A DNA stretch of 64,000 nucleotides. It comes from Cytophagales bacterium (GTDB taxonomy: Bacteria; Bacteroidota; Bacteroidia; Cytophagales; Flammeovirgaceae). A program made the translations under genes and the position numbers. Below, piece after piece: positions 57,490-64,000 of this stretch (positions are counted from its first letter, which is position 1; the number at the start of each line of letters is the position of its first letter). The stretch lies in assembly GCA_025056215.1 (NCBI GenBank), contig JANWWC010000004.1, positions 1 to 64,000 of the forward strand, read 5' to 3'. The notes under the pieces were generated by a model that was not told the origin of the DNA, ran no database searches, and was given only the letters and a program-made list of their open reading frames with translations.

Positions 57490-58809
57490 TTAGGTAAGAG
57501 ATTTTTTGAGAAAAATACCTTCATGAATAGCGATAAGTGCTTTTTCTTTGAAAGAAGTAGGAACTAACATCGAGATATTATTTTTGCTTCCTCCAAAAGA
57601 AACCATTCTCACTGGAATAGACTTGAGTTGATCTAAGATAGTAAAAGAAAGCTCTGTATTTTCTGCGATGTTCTGACCCACTGCACAAATGATACTCATT
57701 TCATGTTCTACTTCAACTGTACAAAATTGTTCTAAGGAAGCTACAATTCTATCTAAGTTTGCAGTGTTATCTATTGTGAGGGAGACAGCTACTTCTGAAG
57801 TTGTAATCATATCGATAGGAGTCTTGTAAGCCTCGAAGATTTCGAATACTTTTTTTAAAAATCCATATGCCAAAAACATTCTAGTAGACTTGATGCGAAT
57901 CACGGTGATTCCATCTTTAGCAGCAATTGCTTTAAGTCCCTCAGGAGCGTTTTGTGTAATAGTGGTTCCACGCGCTTCTGGGTGCATTGTGTTAAGCAAC
58001 TTGACTGGAATATTGCATTTCATAGCAGGTAAAACGGAACTGGGGTGCAAAATTTTTGCGCCGAAATAAGCTAATTCTGCGGCTTCCTCAAAAGTAATTT
58101 CGTGTACAGGAACAGTATTTTTAACAACGCGAGGATCATTGTTATGCATTCCATCTATATCTGTCCAGATTTCTACTACATCAGCTCGAACAGCTGCACC
58201 TATAATAGAGGCAGTGTAATCAGAACCTCCTCTTTTTAGGTTATCAATTTCTCCGAACTCATTTAAACAAATATATCCTTGGGTGAGAATAATGTTTTCT
58301 TTAGATTTTTCTAAAAATTTCGCCAAATTTTTTTCGATATAGGGCATATCGGGCTCTCCTTCTTCAGTTCGCATAAATTCGAGAGCAGGAATTAGAGTAG
58401 CTGAAATTCCTTGTTCTTGCATGTAATAATACATCAAGTGTGTAGAAATGAGCTCACCTTGTGCTAAAAAGATGCGTTCTTCTTTGGAGGAGAATCCTTT
58501 AGAAGAAAAGGAATTTAGGTAATCAAAAATCTGATTTACATATGAGAGCCCTTTTTCTTTAGAAGATGAAGTAGTATAGAGCTTTTCTACAAAATCGTAA
58601 TAAAACATTCTAAGTTCTTTGATGAGTTGTTTGGCTTCATCTTCTTTTCTTTCTAAAAATGTGGAACTAATTTTTACTAAGGTGTTAGTAGTGCCAGAAA
58701 CAGCCGATAAAACTACAATTTTTTTGTTTCCATCATTTACCAATCTGGCTACATGATGCATGCGCTCAGGTTTTCCCACTGAGGTACCCCCAAATTTTTG
58801 GACTATCAT
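57490..58809 (-). CDS. lysC: Aspartate kinase
   Basis: 439 aa, monofunctional form. Phosphorylates aspartate in the lysine, threonine and methionine pathway. It begins IVQKFGGTSVGKPERM and has the FLAQGELIS loop, LTQGYI, RGGSDYTASIIGAAV and EIWTDIDGMHNNDPRVV of the kinase core, followed by two ACT domains (about 300-435) that would bind a feedback inhibitor. secG lies 31 nt upstream on the same strand, so both may be on one transcript. Confidence 0.95.
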   Translation of the reverse strand: MIVQKFGGTSVGKPERMHHVARLVNDGNKKIVVLSAVSGTTNTLVKISSTFLERKEDEAKQLIKELRMFYYDFVEKLYTTSSSKEKGLSYVNQIFDYLNSFSSKGFSSKEERIFLAQGELISTHLMYYYMQEQGISATLIPALEFMRTEEGEPDMPYIEKNLAKFLEKSKENIILTQGYICLNEFGEIDNLKRGGSDYTASIIGAAVRADVVEIWTDIDGMHNNDPRVVKNTVPVHEITFEEAAELAYFGAKILHPSSVLPAMKCNIPVKLLNTMHPEARGTTITQNAPEGLKAIAAKDGITVIRIKSTRMFLAYGFLKKVFEIFEAYKTPIDMITTSEVAVSLTIDNTANLDRIVASLEQFCTVEVEHEMSIICAVGQNIAENTELSFTILDQLKSIPVRMVSFGGSKNNISMLVPTSFKEKALIAIHEGIFLKKSLT

Positions 58810-58840
58810 AGTTTAAATAATAGATGATTTTTTGTTAAAC

Positions 58841-59212
58841 TTACTGACTAGGTTTTTTATCAAAAAGCTCGTCGTTATTTTTTGTTTCGTTAGAAGTGGA
58901 TTGTTGGTTTGAAGGTGTAGTAAGTTCAGGTAAAGCACTTTCTTTAGCGCGTTCTACGTTAGGAGAGGAAAATTCATTTTCTGAAGAGGTATTTACACTC
59001 ACAAAAATAGTGGAAAGTAAACATAGGAAAATCAAAGCGCCTGCCAGTATCCATGTAGCTTTTTCGATTGTGTCAGCAGTACGTCTTGTTCCCATAAGTT
59101 GAGTAGCACCTCCCATTCCTGTTGCCAAGCCTCCTTTAGAATTTTGAGCTAAAACTACTAACACCAGTAAAACACATACAAATAGTGTCAATATAATTAC
59201 AAAATAAAGCAT
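58841..59212 (-). CDS. secG: Preprotein translocase subunit SecG
   Basis: 123 aa. Two membrane helices (about 1-22 and 50-72) joined by the SecG loop QNSKGGLATGMGGATQLMG, then a Ser/Asn/Glu-rich tail of about 50 residues ending in DKKPSQ. SecG assists SecYE during export across the inner membrane, needed for the many secreted proteins here. It is followed after 31 nt by lysC. Confidence 0.92.
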   Translation of the reverse strand: MLYFVIILTLFVCVLLVLVVLAQNSKGGLATGMGGATQLMGTRRTADTIEKATWILAGALIFLCLLSTIFVSVNTSSENEFSSPNVERAKESALPELTTPSNQQSTSNETKNNDELFDKKPSQ

Positions 59213-59263
59213 AACTCTTAATATTTAAAGCTCAGCGAATTACTTATTTTTATTTTGATTTTC

Positions 59264-59298
59264 AAAAAAATACCCCCTCACTTTTAAAGAAAGGGGGC
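59264..59298 (-). terminator. Intrinsic terminator, minus strand
   Basis: CCCCCT (59273-59278) and AGGGGG (59292-59297) pair with a 13-nt loop; an A-run at 59264-59270 becomes the U-run for minus-strand RNA. It lies 23 nt after the stop of the small Cys-rich protein gene. Confidence 0.8.
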
Positions 59299-59320
59299 AA
59301 CTTGTGTTTTTGCCTTAAAG

Positions 59321-59515
59321 CTATTGCGCAGGCTGGTCTGTTTTTGCACTTCCGCACGGCCTAGAGCAAGATGATTTTTTTTCAGTTGTCTCTTTTGTAC
59401 AAGATTTTTCACACTTCCCCTTTTTACCTTTTTCTTTATCTTTGTCAAAGGAAACTCCATAAGAGAAAGAACCTAACAAACCTAATAACAAAAAGGTCGC
59501 AATTATTTTTTTCAT
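59321..59515 (-). CDS. Small secreted Cys/Lys-rich protein
   Basis: About 64 aa, start at 59515, where a signal peptide begins (MKKIIATFLLLGLLGSFSYG). The mature part of about 45 residues is rich in Lys, Ser and Cys with CEKSC, SCSRPC and a Pro-Ala-Gln end. No family is recognised; the paired cysteines could form disulfides or bind metal. It is monocistronic with its own terminator. Confidence 0.6.
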   Translation of the reverse strand: MKKIIATFLLLGLLGSFSYGVSFDKDKEKGKKGKCEKSCTKETTEKKSSCSRPCGSAKTDQPAQ

Positions 59516-59608
59516 AAGTTCTCTGAATTTTGGGTGAAACCATGCCTTTATAAGAAATTTTTCATCAAAGAAGTTCTCATAATTAAAACATTTTAACAAA
59601 CATTAACA

Positions 59609-61663
59609 CTACTCGAATCTAGGCACTTTAATTTCATATTTATTGATGAGAGGCTTGAGCAATGGCGTAATTGCTTTTAATAAAATTTCGTCTTTTTGTT
59701 CTATATTATCGATATCATAAGAAGCAATTACTTGTTCATTTTGGATAATATCGATATTATTATCGTATAGTTTGACTATATAACCTCCTGGCAATACATC
59801 GGTTGCTAAAGTAGTTTCAGCGTAATAAGGGTCTTCTAAAATTACAATATCAGCACCTGTGTGATAAGTTCCAAAGTCGTGGATGTCGTCTTTTGTGTGT
59901 TGAATGAGCGCAAAATCCAGTTCAATATGCCTTAAAATGATTTGCACGTTGATATCGTGGCGAGGGTTTTTGGTGAAAAAGACGTCATTAAAATAAATTC
60001 CTTCATCAGTTAAACTACCGAATCTCTTCAAGTCAGGGTGGATTTCTTTAAGTTTTTTGTACAAAAGAGAACTAAACTGGTAAGAAATTTTATTACCTAC
60101 GATAATCGGGATTCGCGAATATTCTGGGGTAGGAAAGAAATGCTCAATGAGACGTCCTGGCACATCAATAGGTTCTCCGATAGCTGGGCAAAGGTGCATA
60201 AATACGCCTGGGCCCGCATTGATTTCAATAATTCCAAAATTTCCATCTGTCCAAGGTTTAGAAATATCTGCAGTTAGCACATCTATTCCCATCGCCGTAA
60301 CTCGGAAGAAACTAGCGATATTTTCTACTAAGCGCACATTTTTAGGGTGGATTTTATGAGTAACATTAATAGAAACCCCTCCTGCAGAAATATTAGCTAC
60401 TTTTCTCAAGAAAACTTGCTTTCCTTGCTCTGGAACTGATTCAAGCGTCAGATTTTGTGTTGCCAAATAGGCAATCATATTATCATCGATTACAATCTGA
60501 GAAAGTGGAGAGCGTAAACTTGGGTAGCGTTTAGGATTAGTTTCATTTTCTATCTTTATAAGTTCAGCAATTGTATGCACACCATCGCCAATCACATAAG
60601 GGGGTACACGCTCTAAAGCAGCTACGAATTTTCCACCAATTGCTAAAAGGCGGTGGTCATTCCCGTAAATCTGTTGTTCCACAATTGCTCCTTGGAATTC
60701 GGTTTGGTGTTCTTGGTGGTGCTTTAGAATGCGTTGAAAAGCTTCTTTAACACCTGTCAGGGTTTCTATGTTAGTAGTGACACCTTCTCCTTTATGACCA
60801 GCTAACGGTTTCACAACCAAAGGGAAGCCTAAGCGAATAGCTTCTTGGATTGCTTCTTCTTCTGTAAAGGTATTTTTTCCGCGAGGTGTAGGGAAGCCAC
60901 ACATCAACAGAAAATCTTTGCAAGCGTCTTTATAAGTAGTAAATTCCGTATCTTTGATGCCATCTACATCCAACACTGTGGAAGAGCCTCTGATTTGTTT
61001 TTTTCCGTAGCCCCATTGAAATTGCCGTTCGACCTCCAAAAAATTTACAGGAATATTTCGTTTCAGAGCAGCTTCAATCATAGAATAAATTGTTGGTCCT
61101 CCATAGGGGCTTCTATCGAACATCTTTTGAAGCTTGGCAAATTCTGTGTCTATATCAAATTCAAAACCACTTTCTGGCGTTGCAATGGAATAAAACCAGT
61201 CTGCTACTAAGTAGACAGCTTCTTCAGTAGTTATATCGTCGAGGTATTCTACAGCAATTACGTAGTCTTCCCCATCCATCGTAATATCGTAGCGATTGAT
61301 ATAAAGGTCGATATCCATTTTGAGCACTTCAATGAGAGCAGCAGCAAAGAGCTGTGCTACGTTCTGATAAGATTTTTGTGCAATACGAGGAAATTTGCGT
61401 GTAACCTCGGGTAGGAATGCCTCTACAGGGGGGGTGTTCGGAAAAATACTTAAATTAAAAACATAAGCATTGGTCCCTAAGTAGTAGTTAGGACCAGTAT
61501 AAGCATATTTCTTGCTAATCTTGAAGTTTTCATTTAAAAATACTTCGCTTTGCTTGCTTTCTTCTTTTCGTTGTTGAGTTTGATTAGTAGGAGAATCGGG
61601 AGAAGCAAACAGTCTTTTTAACTCTTTTTTAGAAATAGATTTTTTTTTGTTGCGAACAGGCAT
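59609..61663 (-). CDS. Cyanophycin-synthetase-like ATP-grasp protein with degenerate Mur-ligase domain
   Basis: 684 aa. After a basic, disordered start comes an N-terminal domain (about 50-220) like CphA1's, then an ATP-grasp (G) domain (about 245-505) with FPLVVKPLAGHKGEGV, IVEQQIYGNDHRLLAIGGK, VIGDGVHTI and NAGPGVFMHLCP. In CphA the third, Mur-ligase (M) domain starts R-I-P-I-V-A-V-T-G-T-N-G-K-T-T. Here RIPI is kept, but then reads IVGNKISYQFSSLLYKK, so the P-loop is gone. The rest still resembles the M domain (GSLTDEGIYFND, FALIQHTKDDIHDFG, ADIVILED) and is short. CphA adds Asp with G and Arg with M; so this enzyme might lengthen a peptide with one amino acid only, or be a regulator. No cyanophycinase is adjacent. 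Confidence 0.82.
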   Translation of the reverse strand: MPVRNKKKSISKKELKRLFASPDSPTNQTQQRKEESKQSEVFLNENFKISKKYAYTGPNYYLGTNAYVFNLSIFPNTPPVEAFLPEVTRKFPRIAQKSYQNVAQLFAAALIEVLKMDIDLYINRYDITMDGEDYVIAVEYLDDITTEEAVYLVADWFYSIATPESGFEFDIDTEFAKLQKMFDRSPYGGPTIYSMIEAALKRNIPVNFLEVERQFQWGYGKKQIRGSSTVLDVDGIKDTEFTTYKDACKDFLLMCGFPTPRGKNTFTEEEAIQEAIRLGFPLVVKPLAGHKGEGVTTNIETLTGVKEAFQRILKHHQEHQTEFQGAIVEQQIYGNDHRLLAIGGKFVAALERVPPYVIGDGVHTIAELIKIENETNPKRYPSLRSPLSQIVIDDNMIAYLATQNLTLESVPEQGKQVFLRKVANISAGGVSINVTHKIHPKNVRLVENIASFFRVTAMGIDVLTADISKPWTDGNFGIIEINAGPGVFMHLCPAIGEPIDVPGRLIEHFFPTPEYSRIPIIVGNKISYQFSSLLYKKLKEIHPDLKRFGSLTDEGIYFNDVFFTKNPRHDINVQIILRHIELDFALIQHTKDDIHDFGTYHTGADIVILEDPYYAETTLATDVLPGGYIVKLYDNNIDIIQNEQVIASYDIDNIEQKDEILLKAITPLLKPLINKYEIKVPRFE

Positions 61664-61796
61664 AGCTTTAAAGAATTGAATAACCGGTTGAACTTACATT
61701 AAAAATTAAAAACAAAAAAATTCATGTTTACAAAACAAATATTTTACTTTTTAGATACTATTTCAAGAAAAATTTCAAAAAACTACGCTATTCAAT

Positions 61797-62798
61797 TTAC
61801 CAGCGAATCAGAGCACTCGCCCACGTAAAACCACTTCCGAAAGCAGCCAAGCAAACCAAATCTCCATCCTTAATATTTCCCGCTTCCCATGCTTCTGTAA
61901 GAGCAATTGGAATAGAGGCAGCAGTAGTATTTCCGTATTTTTGGATGTTGTTAAAAACTTTGCTGTCGGGAAGTCCTAATTGTTTTTGAATAGCTTGTGA
62001 AATGCGCAAATTTGCTTGGTGAGGAACTAACAAATCAATATCTTCGACACGCAACTGGTTTGCTTGAAGTGCTTCTAATATTACTTCGCAAAATCGCTGA
62101 GTTGCATTTTTGAAAACAAAGGGTCCATCCATAACTGGGTAAAAACTACCGCCAGGAGACAGCATTTCTTCTGTGATGCGAGGAGGTTTACAACTAAAAC
62201 TAGGAGAAAGAAGAGCTAATTTTTCTGCAAATTCCCCATCTGAATGAAGATGTGTTGAAAGAATTCCTTCTTGAAGATTATCAGTAGCTTTTAATACAGC
62301 TGCTCCTGCACCGTCTCCAAAGATTACAGCAATATGCCTTCCGTAGTCTGAGTAATCTAATCCATAAGAATGTATCTCAGAGCCTACTACAAGAGCATTC
62401 TGGTACATTCCTGTTCGAATGAATTGGTCAGCTACAGAAAGCGCATAAACAAAACCAGAACATTGAGCTCGAATATCAATTGCCGGAATAGTTCTGCATT
62501 TTAATTCTCGCTGGAGTAAAACACCAGAGCCCGGAAATTGATAGTCCGGGCTTAAAGTAGCATACACAATAAGTTCGAGTTCGTAGGGGCTTATGCCTGC
62601 GCGTTCCAAGGCAGTCTTGGAGGCTTGAGCTGCCATCGTGTAGTTTTTATCTTCCTCTGAAACATAACGCCTTTCTAGAATACCCGTTCTTTCTACAATC
62701 CATTCATGAGTGGTGTTCATGATTTGCACTAAATCGTGATTAGTGACCACTCTTGAAGGGACGTAGTAGCCTAAGCCTGCAATTTTTGACCTTTTCAT
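61797..62798 (-). CDS. fabH: Beta-ketoacyl-ACP synthase III
   Basis: 333 aa, normal length. Starts fatty acid synthesis by condensing acyl-CoA with malonyl-ACP. The catalytic triad is Cys113 (DIRAQCSGFVYAL), His260 (LVPHQANLRI) and Asn290 (QKYGNTTAAS). The start MKRSKIAGLGYYVPSRVV is typical. siaC ends 8 nt upstream, so fabH is last in the siaB-siaC-fabH unit. Bacteroidota often have several FabH copies, so the substrate may not be acetyl-CoA. Confidence 0.94.
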   Translation of the reverse strand: MKRSKIAGLGYYVPSRVVTNHDLVQIMNTTHEWIVERTGILERRYVSEEDKNYTMAAQASKTALERAGISPYELELIVYATLSPDYQFPGSGVLLQRELKCRTIPAIDIRAQCSGFVYALSVADQFIRTGMYQNALVVGSEIHSYGLDYSDYGRHIAVIFGDGAGAAVLKATDNLQEGILSTHLHSDGEFAEKLALLSPSFSCKPPRITEEMLSPGGSFYPVMDGPFVFKNATQRFCEVILEALQANQLRVEDIDLLVPHQANLRISQAIQKQLGLPDSKVFNNIQKYGNTTAASIPIALTEAWEAGNIKDGDLVCLAAFGSGFTWASALIRW

Positions 62799-62806
62799 GC
62801 CTAGTT

Positions 62807-63190
62807 TTATTCGTTGTGGAGTACTTTCATGTTGATAGGCAAGTTGATGATTTCCTTAAAATCCATACCCGATTCGAGCATGTCTTCGTCGTCTTCTTCG
62901 TAGTACCAATCTACTTCTACTTTGTAACCTTTTTGTTGGATTTCTTCTAAACGACGAAACACTTCAACTAGGCATTTAGAAGAGCTTGTGTTAAAATATT
63001 CTAACTTTACTTCGAAAACAGTAACAGCGCGAGGTTGTTTCATGTATTGTTCCAGCCAATCGTAGAGAGGTTTGTAAAACTCTATTGAATTTTCTGGAAT
63101 AGAACGCCCTGCTAAAATCAATTTTCCTGCTTTGGCATCAAAAAATACCAAAGGTGTTTTAGATGTTTCAGCTAAATGAAGATTCTCCAT
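62807..63190 (-). CDS. siaC: SiaC-family regulatory phosphoprotein
   Basis: 127 aa, DUF1987. In Pseudomonas, SiaC is phosphorylated by SiaB and dephosphorylated by SiaA, and the unmodified form activates the cyclase SiaD. Here the modification site is kept: YFNTSSSKCLVEVFRRL, with Thr68 in NTSS. It is 17 nt after siaB and 8 nt before fabH. Neither SiaA nor SiaD is adjacent, so the target is unknown. A STAS protein (32936) in this window is another candidate member of such circuits. Confidence 0.9.
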   Translation of the reverse strand: MENLHLAETSKTPLVFFDAKAGKLILAGRSIPENSIEFYKPLYDWLEQYMKQPRAVTVFEVKLEYFNTSSSKCLVEVFRRLEEIQQKGYKVEVDWYYEEDDEDMLESGMDFKEIINLPINMKVLHNE

Positions 63191-63207
63191 CTTTCAAATA
63201 TTTTTAT

Positions 63208-63780
63208 TTATTCTGAGCTTAACGATATTTTTACCTTTAAAGTAAAAAAAGAGAAATCACGATCTGGAACTTTCTCAAACTGATATTCTAATTGTTTGCC
63301 AGATCTGCGAGCAATATCTAAAAATCCGAGCCCTGCGCCTCCTTTTGCCGAAAATTCTCCGTTATTGAGCGCCTCTCTGTAGGTATTTTTGATTTCCTCG
63401 AGCGACATGCGACAAATACTCTCTAAGCGCGATTTTAATGCTATGGTGTCTTTTTGGGCAATATAATTTCCGATAATAATTTCGTAGCCTTCGTCAGTTT
63501 TTAATAGCAAAAATAAGATAGCATCTAAATCTTCTAAGATGTACTCTTGCAAGGTTTTAATATCAAGGTGATGATAAATATTTTGCAACAATTCAACTAC
63601 AATCGTGTATACTTTTCTTCTTAGCTTGGCATGAGGCTCTAAGTATTTTATTTTGTTATCCACAATAGAAAGTATGGTGTCTAACAATTCGTTAGATGCC
63701 GAACCCTTATAAGCCAAAACAATGTTTTTTGACTGTAGAGACCGATAGTGTTGAATTGAATTGTCCAATATAGAAATCAA
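63208..63780 (-). CDS. siaB: SiaB-family protein kinase
   Basis: 190 aa, DUF6272, a GHKL-type ATPase/kinase related to anti-sigma kinases. The N-box is VVELLQNIYHHLD (about 61-73, Asn67) and the glycine-rich lid is GGAGLGFLDIARRSG (147-161). It phosphorylates SiaC, the next gene. siaB heads the siaB-siaC-fabH unit; the region upstream (63781-63851) is short and holds the promoter. The preceding gene, a glycosidase, ends 71 nt upstream on the same strand. Confidence 0.9.
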   Translation of the reverse strand: MISILDNSIQHYRSLQSKNIVLAYKGSASNELLDTILSIVDNKIKYLEPHAKLRRKVYTIVVELLQNIYHHLDIKTLQEYILEDLDAILFLLLKTDEGYEIIIGNYIAQKDTIALKSRLESICRMSLEEIKNTYREALNNGEFSAKGGAGLGFLDIARRSGKQLEYQFEKVPDRDFSFFTLKVKISLSSE

Positions 63781-63851
63781 TTTAAACCTACTTTATTTCT
63801 CCTACAATTATAACACCAAAACAATTTTTAATCTTAAAAAAATATAAATTT

Positions 63852-64000
63852 TTATTGTAATAATTTGAAGCGAATTTTTTGATTGCCCACCATTAGAGTA
63901 AAATAACCTTCCTCGAGTAGATGTCTGCCTTTTTCGTCAGGGAAGCTTAGTTCTTTCGCTGTGATTTGAAAATGAAAAACCTGTGCTGAAGAAGCGCGAA
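63852..64000 (-). CDS. Probable beta-glucosidase (GH3), C-terminal end (partial)
   Basis: The window ends inside a minus-strand gene, of which only the last 49 codons are seen. The reading (FHFQITAKELSFPDEKGRHL, then LEEGYFTLMVGNQKIRFKLL) fits the fibronectin III-like C-terminal domain of GH3 beta-glucosidases, which ends with L-x-P-G-x-F-x-V-x-V-G. The stop is TAA at 63852-63854. The catalytic domains lie outside the window, so the assignment is tentative. Confidence 0.6.
   Translation of the reverse strand, partial: RASSAQVFHFQITAKELSFPDEKGRHLLEEGYFTLMVGNQKIRFKLLQ

Overview
The window looks like a chromosome segment of a low-GC member of the Bacteroidota, most likely a Cytophagales-type bacterium. 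The evidence is type IX secretion (T9SS) C-terminal sorting domains on large secreted proteins, a DUF1573 protein, two TerD-family genes, a SiaB/SiaC switch pair, Bacteroidota-style TAnnTTTG -7 elements, few Shine-Dalgarno sequences, and lone housekeeping genes in the scattered order usual for this phylum. No phage, insertion sequence, CRISPR array, tRNA or integrase was found.

Layout. 1-337: the 3' end of a 23S rRNA gene, a 5S rRNA gene and a strong intrinsic terminator. 338-5300: a gene-poor stretch with one intact DUF1573 gene and, on the minus strand, a T9SS beta-propeller protein gene broken by at least five lesions and a second, more eroded secreted-protein gene. 5302-11875: a very large secreted protein of unknown function (about 1,720 aa), then a secreted VWA-domain protein. 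11900-18829: isoaspartyl peptidase, an orphan metal-type ABC ATPase, an Hpt-like protein without its histidine, an oligopeptidase B lipoprotein, arginine deiminase, and a small protein with an internal duplication. 18936-28785: a 1,352-aa T9SS protein with YCF48/BNR-like repeats, a double-parvulin lipoprotein, and a minus-strand group of nuoH, an S41 protease and a secreted unknown. 29239-33981: a class IV aminotransferase, a candidate structured RNA, RNase Y, purC, a STAS protein and pdxH. 33978-47060: a membrane sensor without output domain, DUF1599, a TrpF-like protein without the catalytic Cys, two histidine kinases (one hybrid), membrane and transport proteins, an MscS channel, and two TerD genes around cdd and trpC. 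47104-59515: dxs, a TauE/SafE-type protein, alaS-pyrG, a four-gene unit with rdgB and a GT2 glycosyltransferase, lysC, secG, and a small Cys-rich secreted protein. 59609-64000: a cyanophycin-synthetase-like protein whose Mur-ligase half has lost its P-loop, fabH-siaC-siaB in one minus-strand unit, and the C-terminal end of a probable GH3 glycosidase.

How the genes relate. Most are core metabolism and translation: alaS, pyrG, dxs, purC, trpC, pdxH, fabH, lysC, cdd, nuoH, secG. A recurring theme is proteins whose fold is kept but whose catalytic or phospho-accepting residue, or output domain, is missing: the Hpt-like protein, the TrpF-like protein, the CphA-like protein and the output-less sensor. 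Phospho-switch biology is well represented: STAS, SiaB/SiaC, Hpt-like and two kinases. No complete new multi-gene defence or mobile system was found. The observations most worth following are the CphA-like enzyme without a working Mur module, the structured RNA before rny, and the giant secreted protein with its VWA partner.
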